A stretch of 64,000 nt of DNA from Streptomyces venezuelae ATCC 10712 (GCF_008639165.1 NZ_CP029197.1:6948001-7012000), one strand, 5' to 3'. Shown: positions 50,554-59,520, numbered from the stretch's first letter. A program made the numbers and translations. The notes: generated by a model not told the origin, from the letters alone.

Positions 50554-51036
50554 ATGTACACGCAACTCAGGGAGACGGCCGACGAATTGGCCGGTGTTCT
50601 GTGGCGGGAGCACACCGTCTACCGGGAGCGGGGTGGTGGTGTGGTGATCCGGGGCGAGCACGTACGGCGCTGGATAAGCCTCGGCCCCACCGGCGGCAAG
50701 GACCGGGCGCTGCTGCGCGCGGGGCGGCTGCTCGACGGGGGGACGACCGCCCCCGCCCGTACCGAGGTGGTGGTCGATCTGACGGCCGGGACCGCGGAGC
50801 TCGCGGCGGTCTGCCGCCGGCTGCTCGCCGAGGTCGCCGCGGCCGCCGAGCCCGCGCCCGTGCCCGCCGGGGCGCCCCGCAGGCGAAAGCCGGCCCGGGC
50901 GGCGCGTGCCGCCCGGGCCGGCAGGCCCCGCAGGGAGCGGCACACGAGTCTGGGTTCCTTCGTCGTGCTGCTCTGTGTCACCGGGGTTCTCGGTGCCTGG
51001 CTCTACAGCCTGTTCGGCGGCGGATACGGGTACTGA
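50554..51036 (+). CDS. Hypothetical protein with C-terminal membrane anchor
   Basis: This 160-residue protein has an N-terminal soluble part (LRETADELAGVLWREHTVYR, VVIRGEHVRRWISLGPTGGK). A basic Ala/Arg linker (PRRRKPARAARAARAGRPRR) and a hydrophobic segment near the C terminus (LGSFVVLLCVTGVLGAWLYS) follow, then a GGGYGY end. This is a tail-anchored layout. A TAGAGT -10 candidate lies at 50504-50509, and GGGAG precedes the ATG. Function unknown. Confidence 0.75.
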   Translation: MYTQLRETADELAGVLWREHTVYRERGGGVVIRGEHVRRWISLGPTGGKDRALLRAGRLLDGGTTAPARTEVVVDLTAGTAELAAVCRRLLAEVAAAAEPAPVPAGAPRRRKPARAARAARAGRPRRERHTSLGSFVVLLCVTGVLGAWLYSLFGGGYGY

Positions 51037-51065
51037 CACCCCGCGTCCGCCGCCCGCCGGTCAGC

Positions 51066-52073
51066 TCAGAAGCCGGTGACCGGGTAGTGGTCGGAGAGGT
51101 TGGTGTAGGTGTAGCTCTTGCCCCAGCTGGAGACGGTCCACGGGGCGCTCTTCTCCAGGACCACGTTGTTGGTCCAGTTGGCGGGGCGGGCGTTCCCGGC
51201 GCGGTAGAGGACGTAATCGAGGTCCTCGCGCGGGTCGTCCGGGTAGCGCTCGGAGGCGATCGAGTTCAGCTCGGTGTCGAAGGAGTACGGGTGGCCGGTG
51301 CGCGCGTCGGCCGCCGCCAGACCGGCGTCGGCGAGCATGGTGCCGTACTCGGGCGTGCGCGAGTCGACGTTCATGTCGCCGGCGACGATCACCTGCTCGC
51401 CCGCCGGGATGTTCTTGGCGTCGAGGAAGGCGTCGATCGCCTTGAACTGGCGGCTCCGCATCTGCACCGCCTCGCCCGCCGAGCAGCCCGGGTCGGTGGA
51501 CTGGGCGTGGGTGCCGAGGACGTGCACCTTGCTGCCGTTCACGTTGAGCACGACGTAGGCGAAGCCCTTGTTGGACCACCAGTCGGCGCCGCACGCGTCC
51601 TTGTAGACGTACTGCTCCTTGCGGACGATCGGCCACTTGCTGAGGATCGTCACGCCGCCGTCCTCGGGGGTGGTCGAGGAGTAGGACCCGCCGGTGGCGT
51701 CCCAGCCGCCGGTGCCGCGGCCCACGACGGGGGTCTGGTAGGGGTACTGGCCGGCGGAGTTCGCCTTGAGGGCGTCCGACGCGGAGTTGTCGAAGGCCTC
51801 CTGGAGGACCACGACGTCCTGGCCCTGGTAGAAGGGGGCGGTGGGGATCGCCTTGGCCCGGTGGTCCTGGCCCCAGTTCGGGTAGAGCGTCTTCGAGAAC
51901 AGGAACGTGTTGTACGTGAGCACCTTGAGCCGCGGGGCCTCGGCGGCGGCCGCGGCGGGGGCGGCGGTCGCGCCCTGCGCGGTCACGGCCAGGGTGGCGG
52001 CGGCAAGCGCGAGGGCCAGGGCGGCGCCGGGGGCGCGGCGGAGCGACGCGACGAGCGACAAGGGAACTCCCAT
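51066..52073 (-). CDS. Secreted sphingomyelinase-type phosphodiesterase
   Basis: This 335-residue endonuclease/exonuclease/phosphatase-fold protein is exported by a signal peptide (about 1-38, ending ATAAPA). The active site has KVLTYNTF with the metal-site Asn, VVVLQEAFDNSASD with the metal Glu, GTHAQSTDPG, VIVAGDMNVDSRTPEY and the terminal TNLSDHYPVTGF with the catalytic His. Bacterial sphingomyelinase C proteins share this layout and length. It probably hydrolyses host or environmental sphingomyelin or a related phosphodiester. ATG 52073 begins the signal peptide. Confidence 0.9.
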   Translation of the reverse strand: MGVPLSLVASLRRAPGAALALALAAATLAVTAQGATAAPAAAAAEAPRLKVLTYNTFLFSKTLYPNWGQDHRAKAIPTAPFYQGQDVVVLQEAFDNSASDALKANSAGQYPYQTPVVGRGTGGWDATGGSYSSTTPEDGGVTILSKWPIVRKEQYVYKDACGADWWSNKGFAYVVLNVNGSKVHVLGTHAQSTDPGCSAGEAVQMRSRQFKAIDAFLDAKNIPAGEQVIVAGDMNVDSRTPEYGTMLADAGLAAADARTGHPYSFDTELNSIASERYPDDPREDLDYVLYRAGNARPANWTNNVVLEKSAPWTVSSWGKSYTYTNLSDHYPVTGF

Positions 52074-52118
52074 GAGGATGTGGGGGGTTGAGCTGGCGCC
52101 GCACATACAATCAGTCGG

Positions 52119-52136
52119 GGTTACCTTCCGGTAGCC
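52119..52136. promoter_or_regulatory. GGTTACC-TTCC-GGTAGCC imperfect palindrome
   Basis: Seven-base arms with one mismatch lie in the divergent region between the sphingomyelinase gene and the b-like subunit gene. The site could control the minus-strand gene, whose -10 region would lie near 52100-52107. Confidence 0.35.
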
Positions 52137-52219
52137 TCTGGGTGCCGGGAATCTTGCGCGGCTCGCACGAACGCGCCAACTCTCGTCCCGCAGTCCGATT
52201 TGCACCCTTTTGAACCAGG

Positions 52220-52225
52220 TAGAAT
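52220..52225 (+). promoter_or_regulatory. -10 element TAGAAT of the b-subunit-like gene
   Basis: TAGAAT is a good -10 match. Only six bases separate it from the ATG at 52232, so the message is probably leaderless. A -35 is not clear; TTTGCA at 52199-52204 would give a 15-base spacer. Confidence 0.5.
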
Positions 52226-52231
52226 GCGCCC

Positions 52232-52717
52232 ATGACCCTCGCGAACTCGCAGATCTTCAAGACGGACCTCGGTCCGCTCAACCCCGTCTGGGCAGAGCTC
52301 ATCCTCGGCCTGGTCGTGTTCGGACTCACCTTCCTCATCCTGGCGAAGGGCATCCTGCCGAAGATCCGGCGCACCCTCGCCGAGCGCGAGGACAAGATCG
52401 ACGGCGGCACCGAGCGCGCCGACGACCTGCGTGCCGAGGCCACCCAGATCCGTGAGCAGTACGAGGCCGAGCTGGCCGAGGCCCGCCACGAGGCCGCCCG
52501 TATCCGCTCCAAGGCCATCGAGGAGGGCTCGGCCGCCATCGCCGCCGCCCGCGCCGAGGGCACCGCCGAGCGCGAGGCCATCATCGCCGCCGGCACCGAG
52601 AAGATCGCGACCGAGCGCGCCGCCGCCGAGCGCGAGCTCAACGCGGACGTCGAGGCCTGGGCGCACGCCCTCGCCGCCCGCATCGTCGGCGAGCCGGTCG
52701 GCGCCGACCGCGCCTGA
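52232..52717 (+). CDS. Orphan F0F1 ATP synthase subunit b-like protein
   Basis: This 161-residue protein has an N-terminal membrane helix (AELILGLVVFGLTFLILAKG, about 21-40) followed by the basic/acidic KIRRTLAEREDKIDGGTERA. A long Ala/Glu/Arg coiled coil ends at ADVEAWAHALAARIVGEPVG. This is the plan of AtpF, the peripheral stalk. There is no other ATP synthase gene beside it, so it cannot be part of the standard atp operon. It could be a paralogue that replaces b in some conditions, or a b-type membrane-anchored coiled coil used elsewhere. A terminator follows. Confidence 0.82.
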   Translation: MTLANSQIFKTDLGPLNPVWAELILGLVVFGLTFLILAKGILPKIRRTLAEREDKIDGGTERADDLRAEATQIREQYEAELAEARHEAARIRSKAIEEGSAAIAAARAEGTAEREAIIAAGTEKIATERAAAERELNADVEAWAHALAARIVGEPVGADRA

Positions 52718-52732
52718 TCCCGTACTCCCCGG

Positions 52733-52778
52733 AAGGGGCCGTCACCAGGGGCCGCAAGCGCCCGGGTGACGGCCCCTT
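52733..52778 (+). terminator. Terminator after the b-like gene
   Basis: AAGGGGCCGTCACC (52733-52746) pairs perfectly with GGTGACGGCCCCTT (52765-52778) around an 18-base loop, followed by CGTCGT. Confidence 0.85.
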
Positions 52779-52814
52779 CGTCGTGGGTGCAGCCTGGAGG
52801 GTGAGGAGAAGCCC

Positions 52815-53732
52815 ATGGAACACAGCCCGTCCGCCGGCCGGGGCACGGTCGGCAGCCCGGTCGCGAGCCCGCGCGACACCTCGGCCGGCGACCCCGCGCC
52901 GCCACCGGTCGGCGGGGTGCTGTGGACCGTCGCCGGTGACCTCCGGGCCGTCCTCATGCTGCCCGCCGCCCTGACGATGCAGGTCGCCCACCCCGCGATC
53001 GGCGCGGGCGTGGACGCCCACTCGGTCTTCCGCACCGACCCCTGGGGCCGGGGCGAGCGCTCGCTGCGCTCGGTCCAGCTGTGGATCTACGGAGGCGAGG
53101 ACGCCGCGCGGGAGGGGCGCCGCCTGCGGAAGCTGCACCGCGACATCCAGGGCACCGACGCCCACGGACGCCGATACCACGCCCTCACCCCCGCCTACTA
53201 CTCCTGGGTGCACGCGACCGGCTTCCCGGTCTACACCTGGGGCCTACGGCTGCTCGCCCGGCCGCTCACCGAGGCGCAGGAGCGGCAGCTGTACGCGGAG
53301 TGGCTCCAGGTCGGCCGGATCCTCGGCATCCATGACCGGGACATGCCGCAGACGATCGAGGAGTTCTGGCCGTACTACCGCAAGGTCCTCGCCGAGGAGC
53401 TGGAGGCGACCGTCGTCGTCCGGGAGCTGCTCGACCCCGACCAGCCGGTGCCCGCTCCCGACCGGGGTCCGCTGCCGCTCCGGCTCGCCCTGCGGGTGCT
53501 GTGGCCCGTCCTGCGCCGCCCGTTCCTGCGGCTGCGGGCCTTCCTCACCGTGGGCCTGATGCCGCCGGACGCCCGGGAGGCCATCGGTCTGGAGTGGACG
53601 GACGCGCAGGACCGGACCCTGCGCCGCTGGGCACGCGTGATCCGGCTGGTGGTTCCCGCCCTGCCGGAGCGGCTGCGCTATCTGCCGCTCGCCCGGAAGG
53701 CCCGCGAGGCCGCCCGCCGCGCGAAGCGCTGA
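52815..53732 (+). CDS. Oxygenase MpaB-family protein (DUF2236)
   Basis: This 305-residue protein belongs to the MpaB/latex-clearing-protein-like oxygenase family, which includes heme-dependent enzymes. Seen are the conserved HPAIGAGVDAHSVFRTDPWG, YHALTPAYYSWVHATGF, TEAQERQLYAEWLQVGRILG, MPQTIEEFWPYYRKVL and a basic C terminus ending RRAKR. The His residues in the first two stretches are candidate heme ligands. GGAGAAGCCC precedes the ATG. The gene stands alone between two strong terminators; the substrate is unknown. Confidence 0.88.
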   Translation: MEHSPSAGRGTVGSPVASPRDTSAGDPAPPPVGGVLWTVAGDLRAVLMLPAALTMQVAHPAIGAGVDAHSVFRTDPWGRGERSLRSVQLWIYGGEDAAREGRRLRKLHRDIQGTDAHGRRYHALTPAYYSWVHATGFPVYTWGLRLLARPLTEAQERQLYAEWLQVGRILGIHDRDMPQTIEEFWPYYRKVLAEELEATVVVRELLDPDQPVPAPDRGPLPLRLALRVLWPVLRRPFLRLRAFLTVGLMPPDAREAIGLEWTDAQDRTLRRWARVIRLVVPALPERLRYLPLARKAREAARRAKR

Positions 53733-53744
53733 CGGACGGCCCCG

Positions 53745-53777
53745 CCGGCCCCGTACGGACGTCCCGTACGGGGCCGG
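53745..53777. terminator. Bidirectional terminator between convergent genes
   Basis: CCGGCCCCGTACGG (53745-53758) pairs with CCGTACGGGGCCGG (53764-53777) around ACGTC. It separates the MpaB-like gene (+) and the M1 peptidase gene (-). Confidence 0.85.
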
Positions 53778-53790
53778 GTCGTCGTACGGG

Positions 53791-55359
53791 TCAGTGGGCG
53801 TCGTGCCGGTGCGCGCCAGGCCGGTCCGTCTCGTGGACCGTGTTCGTCGCCGCGATCTTCTTCCACGACTTCGGCTGCACCGGCTTCGACCGCTCGGCCG
53901 CCCTCGGCGCCGCGGCACGCGCGGCCGGACCGGCCTGGGCAGCCGTCGACGCGGCCGGGGCCGCCGTCGACGCCGCCGGCTTCGACGGCTCGTAGAGCCA
54001 GGTGTCGAAGAGCCCGGCCAGCGGCTTGCCCGACACCTGCTCCGCGTACCGCACGAAGTCGGCGACCCGGGCGTTGCCGTACGCGAAGCGCTGCGGCCAG
54101 CCCTTCAGGATCGCGAAGAAGTCCTCGTCGCCGATCTCGTTGCGCAGGGCCTGGAGGGCCAGCGCGCCCCGGTCGTAGACGGCGATGTGGAACTGGTTCT
54201 CCGCGCCCGGGTCGCCCGGCTTCACCGTCCAGAACGGGTCATCGGCCGACCGCGTGGCGTACACGTAGTCCGCCAGCTCCTGGGCCGTGCCCTCGCCCTC
54301 CTTCTCCGACCACAGCCACTGGCTGTAGCGGGCGAAGCCCTCGTTGACCCAGATGTCCTTCCAGTCCCGGACGGAGACGCTGTCGCCGTACCACTGGTGG
54401 GCCAGCTCGTGGACGACGACCGACGCGTTCGCGCCGTTCGCGAACTGCCGCGGGCTGTAGAACGGGCGGGTCTGCGTCTCCAGGGCGAAGCCACTGGTCA
54501 CGTTCGGCACGTAGCCGCCGAGGGAGTTGAAGGGGTACGGCCCGAAGACCGATTCCAGCCACTCCGCGACCTCGGTCGTCCGCTCCACGGAGGCGCGCGC
54601 GGCGCCGGCGTTGTCGCCCAGGTCCTTGCTGTACGCGTTGATGACCGGCAGTCCGTTCGCCGTCCGGTCCGTGGTGATGTCGAACTTGCCGACGGCGAGG
54701 GTGGCCAGATAGGTCGCCTGCGGCTTGTTGGAACGCCAGTTGAAGCGGGTCCAGCCCAGGCGCGAGGACTGCGACTGCAGGACGCCGTTGCTGATGGCCT
54801 GGGTGCCGTCCGGCACCGAGACCGAGACGTCGAAGGTGGCCTTGTCGAGCGGGTGGTCGTTGGACGGGAACCACCAGGCGGCCGAGTCCGGCTCCTGCGC
54901 GGCGACCCCGCCGTCCGGGGTGCGGGCCCAGGCCGTCCAGCCGTCGATCTTCACCTCGGAGGGCTTGCCCGCGTAGCGGACGACGATCGAGACCGCCTTG
55001 TTCTTCTCCAGGGGGGTGGCGGGGGTGACCTCCAGCTCATGGGCGCCCGAGGTGGCGAACTTCGCGAGCCGGCCGTTCACCCGGACCTCGCTGACGGCCA
55101 GGCCGATGTCGAGGTTGAAGCGGGAGAGGTTCTGCTTGGTGGTGGCGACGATCGTCGCCGTGCCCTCCAGGAGGTCGGTGGCGGGCTGGTACTTCAGCCG
55201 CAGGTCGTAGTGGGAGACGTCGTAGCCGCCGTTGCCACTGGTGGGGTAGTAGGAGTCGCCGATGCCCGGGGCCCCGGGGACGAAGTCGGCCGCCGATGCC
55301 GGGATCGCCAGCAGCAGGGAGGCCGCGAGGGCGCTCGGAACGATGATTCTGCGGTGCAC
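53791..55359 (-). CDS. Secreted M1-family metallopeptidase (aminopeptidase N-like)
   Basis: This 522-residue protein has a signal peptide (about 1-23). The zinc motif HELAHQWYGD has H317, E318 and H321, and the third ligand E340 lies in WVNEGFARY. An N-terminal beta domain (YDVSHYDLRLKYQPATDLLE) precedes the catalytic domain. The last 60 residues are an Ala/Pro/Lys-rich tail without family sequence, perhaps for cell-wall retention. The usual GAMEN-type motif is replaced by GFALETQTRP. The GTG start has GGAG upstream. It is divergent from the S15 peptidase gene. Confidence 0.92.
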   Translation of the reverse strand: MHRRIIVPSALAASLLLAIPASAADFVPGAPGIGDSYYPTSGNGGYDVSHYDLRLKYQPATDLLEGTATIVATTKQNLSRFNLDIGLAVSEVRVNGRLAKFATSGAHELEVTPATPLEKNKAVSIVVRYAGKPSEVKIDGWTAWARTPDGGVAAQEPDSAAWWFPSNDHPLDKATFDVSVSVPDGTQAISNGVLQSQSSRLGWTRFNWRSNKPQATYLATLAVGKFDITTDRTANGLPVINAYSKDLGDNAGAARASVERTTEVAEWLESVFGPYPFNSLGGYVPNVTSGFALETQTRPFYSPRQFANGANASVVVHELAHQWYGDSVSVRDWKDIWVNEGFARYSQWLWSEKEGEGTAQELADYVYATRSADDPFWTVKPGDPGAENQFHIAVYDRGALALQALRNEIGDEDFFAILKGWPQRFAYGNARVADFVRYAEQVSGKPLAGLFDTWLYEPSKPAASTAAPAASTAAQAGPAARAAAPRAAERSKPVQPKSWKKIAATNTVHETDRPGAHRHDAH

Positions 55360-55583
55360 GGGTGCTCCAAAGTCATAAGAAACGTAAGACGCGCGGGTGG
55401 TCGTCGGTCCTTAGTCCGGACACTATTCAGTCCCCCGACGCACCGTCACGTCCAGAGGACCCCCTGTCACACGATCGCCATTCGGCCGACATGAACCCCT
55501 CCGTCTAGGGGATGGCCCTGAATCACCCCTGATTGCCTCCTGCACTCTTTTGCACGGGAGTTGACTTGGGTACGTTCCCGCCC

Positions 55584-57635
55584 ATGCCGATGCGAATGCG
55601 GAGAACCCGCGGAGCCCGACTGCCGTACGGAACCCTCGTGGCCGCGGCCACGGCCGCCCTGCTCGCGACCCTGGTCACGCCCGCAGGCGCGCGGCCGGAC
55701 CCGACGGCCGTGCCCGCCGTGGCCCAGGCGACCGCAGGGCTCCCGGTGCGGGAGTCCCGGCCCGTCCACTCGTACGCCGACGCCATCCGCGAGTCCGTAT
55801 GGGTCGACACCGGCCTCGACGGCGACGGCGACGGGCGTACGGACCGGGTCGCCGTCGACATCGTCCGCCCCCGGGAGACCGCGGCGGCCGGCCGGAAGAT
55901 CCCGGTCATCATGGACGCGAGCCCCTACTACGCCTGCTGCGGACGGGGCAACGAGAGCCAGAAGAAGACCTACGACGCCGACGGGAACCCCGTCCAGTTC
56001 CCCCTGTTCTACGACAACTTCTTCGTCCCCCGCGGCTATGCCTTCGTCGCCGTCGACCTCGCCGGCACCAACCGCTCCGACGGCTGCGACGACGTCGGCG
56101 GACGCTCCGACATCCGGTCGGCCAAGGCCGTCGTCGACTGGCTGAACGGCCGCGCCCGCGGCTACACCTCCCGTACCGGCGACGCCCGCGCCCGGGCCAC
56201 CACCTGGTCCACCGGGAACGTCGGCATGATCGGCAAGAGCTGGGACGGCACCGTCGCCAACGGCGTCGCCGCCACCGGCGTCGAAGGGCTGAAAACGATC
56301 GTCCCGATCGGCGCCATCTCCTCCTGGTACGACTACTTCCACTCCCAGGGCGCCCCCCTCTACAACGCCAACCCGAGCTGGCTCTCCGAGTACGTCAACA
56401 GCCCCGAGGCGCAGGCCCGCTGCGGCGCCGTCCAGCAGCGCATCACCGCGGGAACGCCCTACAGCGGCGACCGGACGCCGGCCTGGGCCGAGCGTGACTA
56501 CGTGCGGAACGCGGGCAAGGTCAAGGCCAGCGTCTTCGTCGTGCACGGACAGCAGGACCTCAACGTGCGCGCCAACCACTTCGGCCAGTGGTGGGACGCG
56601 CTCGGCGCCCAGGGCGTCGAGCGGAAGATCTGGCTCTCCCAGACCGGCCACGTCGACCCCTTCGACTTCCGCCGGGCCGACTGGGTCCACACCCTGCACC
56701 GCTGGTTCGACCACTACCTCCTCGGCTACGACAACGGCATCGACCGCGAGCCGATGGCCGACATCGAGCGCGCCCCCGACCGCTGGACCACCGACCGCCA
56801 GTGGCCGCCGCGCGCCACCGCGACCACCACCCTGCGCCCCGCACCCGGCGCGGCGGCCGGCCCCGGTGTGCTCGGCCGCGTCCCCGCGGCCCCCGGCTCC
56901 ACCGCGACCTTCACCGACGACCCGGCCCTCGGCGAACTCGACTGGGCCGCCCGGATCGACGGCGCGACCCCCGAGAAGGCCGGGTTCGTCACCCGCCCCC
57001 TCTCCCGTGAGCTGCGGCTCTCCGGCTCCTCCAAGGTCACGGTCACCGCCACCCCGACCACCGCCACCGCCCACCTCTCCGCCGTCCTGGTCGACCTCGG
57101 ACCCGACACGATCCGCGACTACGGCGCCGCCGGCGAAGGCATCACCACCCTCGCCGACCGCACCTGCTGGGGCGCGAGCACGCCCGGTGACAGCGCCTGC
57201 TTCAAGGAGACCGCGGCCCGCACGGCCGACGTCGGGTACACGGTCGTCAGCCGGGGCTGGGCCGACCTCGGGACCTGGGCCGACCCGGCGGAGGAGCGCC
57301 CGCTGACCCCCGGCAGGGCGTACACGATGACCCTCGACCTCGCCGCCGCCGACCACGTCGTCCCGGCCGGTCACCGGCTCGCCCTGATCGTCGCCGGTAC
57401 CGACAAGGACCTGCTCGACCCTCCGTCCACCACCCCGACCCTCACCCTCGACCTCACCCGCACCTGGGCGAAGCTGCCGCTGGTCGGCGGCGCCGCGGCC
57501 TTCGGCCGGGCGACCTCCGGGGCGTACCCGGCCGTGCCGTCGCCCGCCCGCACCACCGCGCCGTCCCTGAGCGGAGCCGTACCGCCGGTCGCGGTCAGCG
57601 GTCCGCGCGTCCCCGGAGCAGGAGCCGCCCGATGA
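55584..57635 (+). CDS. Secreted X-Pro dipeptidyl-peptidase/CocE-type S15 hydrolase
   Basis: This 683-residue exported enzyme has a signal peptide (about 1-37). An alpha/beta-hydrolase core follows with the nucleophile S219 in GKSWDG, the acid in VVHGQQDLNVR and the His in SQTGHVDPFDF. A C-terminal jelly-roll with SGSSKVTVTATPT and AGHRLALIVAGTD is also present. The ASPYYACCGRG stretch is typical of actinobacterial X-Pro peptidases. It would remove X-Pro dipeptides outside the cell. ATG 55584 starts the signal peptide. Its stop overlaps the M14 gene ATG, so the two peptidases are made together. Confidence 0.92.
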   Translation: MPMRMRRTRGARLPYGTLVAAATAALLATLVTPAGARPDPTAVPAVAQATAGLPVRESRPVHSYADAIRESVWVDTGLDGDGDGRTDRVAVDIVRPRETAAAGRKIPVIMDASPYYACCGRGNESQKKTYDADGNPVQFPLFYDNFFVPRGYAFVAVDLAGTNRSDGCDDVGGRSDIRSAKAVVDWLNGRARGYTSRTGDARARATTWSTGNVGMIGKSWDGTVANGVAATGVEGLKTIVPIGAISSWYDYFHSQGAPLYNANPSWLSEYVNSPEAQARCGAVQQRITAGTPYSGDRTPAWAERDYVRNAGKVKASVFVVHGQQDLNVRANHFGQWWDALGAQGVERKIWLSQTGHVDPFDFRRADWVHTLHRWFDHYLLGYDNGIDREPMADIERAPDRWTTDRQWPPRATATTTLRPAPGAAAGPGVLGRVPAAPGSTATFTDDPALGELDWAARIDGATPEKAGFVTRPLSRELRLSGSSKVTVTATPTTATAHLSAVLVDLGPDTIRDYGAAGEGITTLADRTCWGASTPGDSACFKETAARTADVGYTVVSRGWADLGTWADPAEERPLTPGRAYTMTLDLAAADHVVPAGHRLALIVAGTDKDLLDPPSTTPTLTLDLTRTWAKLPLVGGAAAFGRATSGAYPAVPSPARTTAPSLSGAVPPVAVSGPRVPGAGAAR

Positions 57636-58939
57636 TCCCCCGTACCGTGCGCCGGAGTTCACGCCGCACCCTCGGCCTGGTGGCCGGCGCGGCGGCGCTC
57701 GCCCTGCCGCTCGTCACCGTCCCCGCCGGGCCGGCGGACAGCGCGACGGTGAAACCGCTGCCGCGCACCGGGTTCGAGGCGTCCGGCGGCGCCCGGTGGA
57801 CGAGCGAGGCCGAGGAGCGGGACTTCCTGGCCGCGGTCGACCGGGCGAGCGCCCGGGTGTCGCTGCGGGTCATCGGCACCACCGCGCAGGGCCGGCCGCT
57901 GCGGCTCGCCACCCTCGGCACGGGCCGCACCACGGTGCTGCTCGTCTGCAGCCAGCACGGCGACGAGCCGGCCGGACGCGAGGCCTGCCTGAGTACGGTG
58001 CGGGACCTCGCCTACGCCAAGGACCGGGAGACCCGGAACCTCCTCGCCCGGACGACCCTGCTCGTCGTCCCCACCGCCAACCCCGACGGCCGGGAGGCCG
58101 ACACCCGGGGCAACGCCGACGGGGTCGACATCAACCGGGACCACATCGCCCTGCGGACCGCCGAGGCGCGTGCGGTCGCCGCCGTCATCCGCGACCGGCG
58201 GCCCGAACTCGTCTACGACCTGCACGAGTACGGGGCCACCCCCCGGTACTACGACAAGGACCTGCTCGCCCTCTGGCCGCGCAGCCTGGACACCGACGCG
58301 CACGTCCACGACGAGTCCGAGAAGCTCTCCGAGCGGTACGTCAGACCCGCCGCCGGACTCGCCGGGTACAGCACCGGCATCTACGGCATCTGGACGGACC
58401 CGCTCACCGGCAAGCCGCTCAAGCAGGTCGCGGGCGACGGCCAGGAGCGCATCCTGCGCAACACGGCCGGCATCAAGCACTCCGTGGGGCTCCTCGTCGA
58501 GACCCGGGTGGACGCGCTCGACGAGGCCGAACAGAACGACCCGGCCCGCAACCACCGGCGCCGGGTCGCCACCCAGCACGCCGCGCTGGCAGGGGCGTTC
58601 GCCTATGTGGAGGAGCGGCGCGGCCCGCTCACGGCGGCCACCGCCGCCGCCCGGCGCGCCGGGTACGCCGACCGGGGACCGGTCTTCCTCGGCGGCGCCG
58701 ACAACGACCCGCCGGAGCCCGCGGAGATCCTCGCCGACCCGCCGTGCGGCTACCGCCTCGACGCCGCGCAGTACGCCGAGGCGGGCGACGAACTGGCCCT
58801 GCACGGCATCACCGTGCGGCGCGAAGGGGAGGGCGTGTTCGTGCCGATGAGCCAGTCGCGGCGCTCGCTCGTCCCGCTGCTCCTGGACGGCCGTGCCACC
58901 TATCACCTCGTCAGTGGGAGTCCTGTGGAGGAGTGTTGA
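57632..58939 (+). CDS. Secreted M14-family zinc carboxypeptidase
   Basis: This 435-residue protein has a Tat-like signal (RRSSRRTLGLVAGAAALALP). The zinc ligands H109 and E112 are in CSQHGDEPAGREA and H198 in YDLHEYG. PTANPDGREADTRG and DGVDINRDH are family substrate-site motifs, and LVETRV holds the likely catalytic Glu. It would trim C-terminal residues from peptides. Translation is coupled to the S15 peptidase (ATGA overlap). Confidence 0.92.
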   Translation: MIPRTVRRSSRRTLGLVAGAAALALPLVTVPAGPADSATVKPLPRTGFEASGGARWTSEAEERDFLAAVDRASARVSLRVIGTTAQGRPLRLATLGTGRTTVLLVCSQHGDEPAGREACLSTVRDLAYAKDRETRNLLARTTLLVVPTANPDGREADTRGNADGVDINRDHIALRTAEARAVAAVIRDRRPELVYDLHEYGATPRYYDKDLLALWPRSLDTDAHVHDESEKLSERYVRPAAGLAGYSTGIYGIWTDPLTGKPLKQVAGDGQERILRNTAGIKHSVGLLVETRVDALDEAEQNDPARNHRRRVATQHAALAGAFAYVEERRGPLTAATAAARRAGYADRGPVFLGGADNDPPEPAEILADPPCGYRLDAAQYAEAGDELALHGITVRREGEGVFVPMSQSRRSLVPLLLDGRATYHLVSGSPVEEC

Positions 58940-58996
58940 CGATCAGGTGCCGCCGCGGCGCCATGGCGTGATTCCAGCGTTTGCCGAGGTAAAGTT

Positions 58997-59008
58997 ACCG
59001 ACCGGTAC
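58997..59008. promoter_or_regulatory. TACCG-AC-CGGTA palindrome
   Basis: This perfect 12-base palindrome lies 49 bases upstream of the small secreted protein start. The shape is typical of TetR-family operators. No TetR gene is in the window. Confidence 0.5.
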
Positions 59009-59056
59009 TGACCATGCCTCACACAGGCCCGCACGGCCTGGAGTTGGAGAAACACC

Positions 59057-59359
59057 ATGCACCACATCGCGTCCGCCCGTCGCGTCCTGACGGCCGCCCT
59101 CGCCACCACGCTCCTCGCCGGTGGCGTGCTGCTCGGCCAGACGGTGACCGCCGAGCCCGCGGCGGCCGGCACCATCACCTGCAACATCAACCAGCTGAAG
59201 GCCGACGCCCGCAAGCAGCGCGACCGCGCCGCGCAGCTCAAGCGCCTCGGTGCCCACACGGAGGCCCGCAAGGCCCTCGCCAAGGCCGACGCCCTGGAGC
59301 GGCGCGCCCAGCAGTGCGCCGACGCGGACAACAACAGCAAGCCGCCGCTCTGGAAGTAG
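59057..59359 (+). CDS. Small secreted protein
   Basis: This 100-residue protein has a signal peptide (about 1-36, LAGGVLLGQTVTAEPAAAGT). The mature protein is about 64 residues, highly basic and helical (NQLKADARKQRDRAAQLKRL, EARKALAKADALERRAQQC), with two Cys that could pair, and ends KPPLWK. GGAG precedes the ATG. A TetR-type palindrome sits in its promoter region and a hairpin follows. Function unknown. Confidence 0.8.
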   Translation: MHHIASARRVLTAALATTLLAGGVLLGQTVTAEPAAAGTITCNINQLKADARKQRDRAAQLKRLGAHTEARKALAKADALERRAQQCADADNNSKPPLWK

Positions 59360-59370
59360 GAAACGCGAAC

Positions 59371-59410
59371 GCGGGGCGGGCGCGGTCCGGAAGGACGGCA
59401 CCCGCCCCGC
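59371..59410 (+). terminator. Terminator after the small secreted protein
   Basis: GCGGGGCGGG (59371-59380) pairs with CCCGCCCCGC (59401-59410). Inside it a second hairpin GTCC-GGAA-GGAC (59385-59396) forms, so the structure is two stacked stems. Confidence 0.75.
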
Positions 59411-59520
59411 GGTCGTTCCCGCGCCCGTACGGCCGCGCGCCGGGGACCGTACCGGGACCGGGACATTTCCGGGACGGCTCAGCGATGGAACGGAGCCCCT
59501 GACCGGGGAATGCTTGACGT

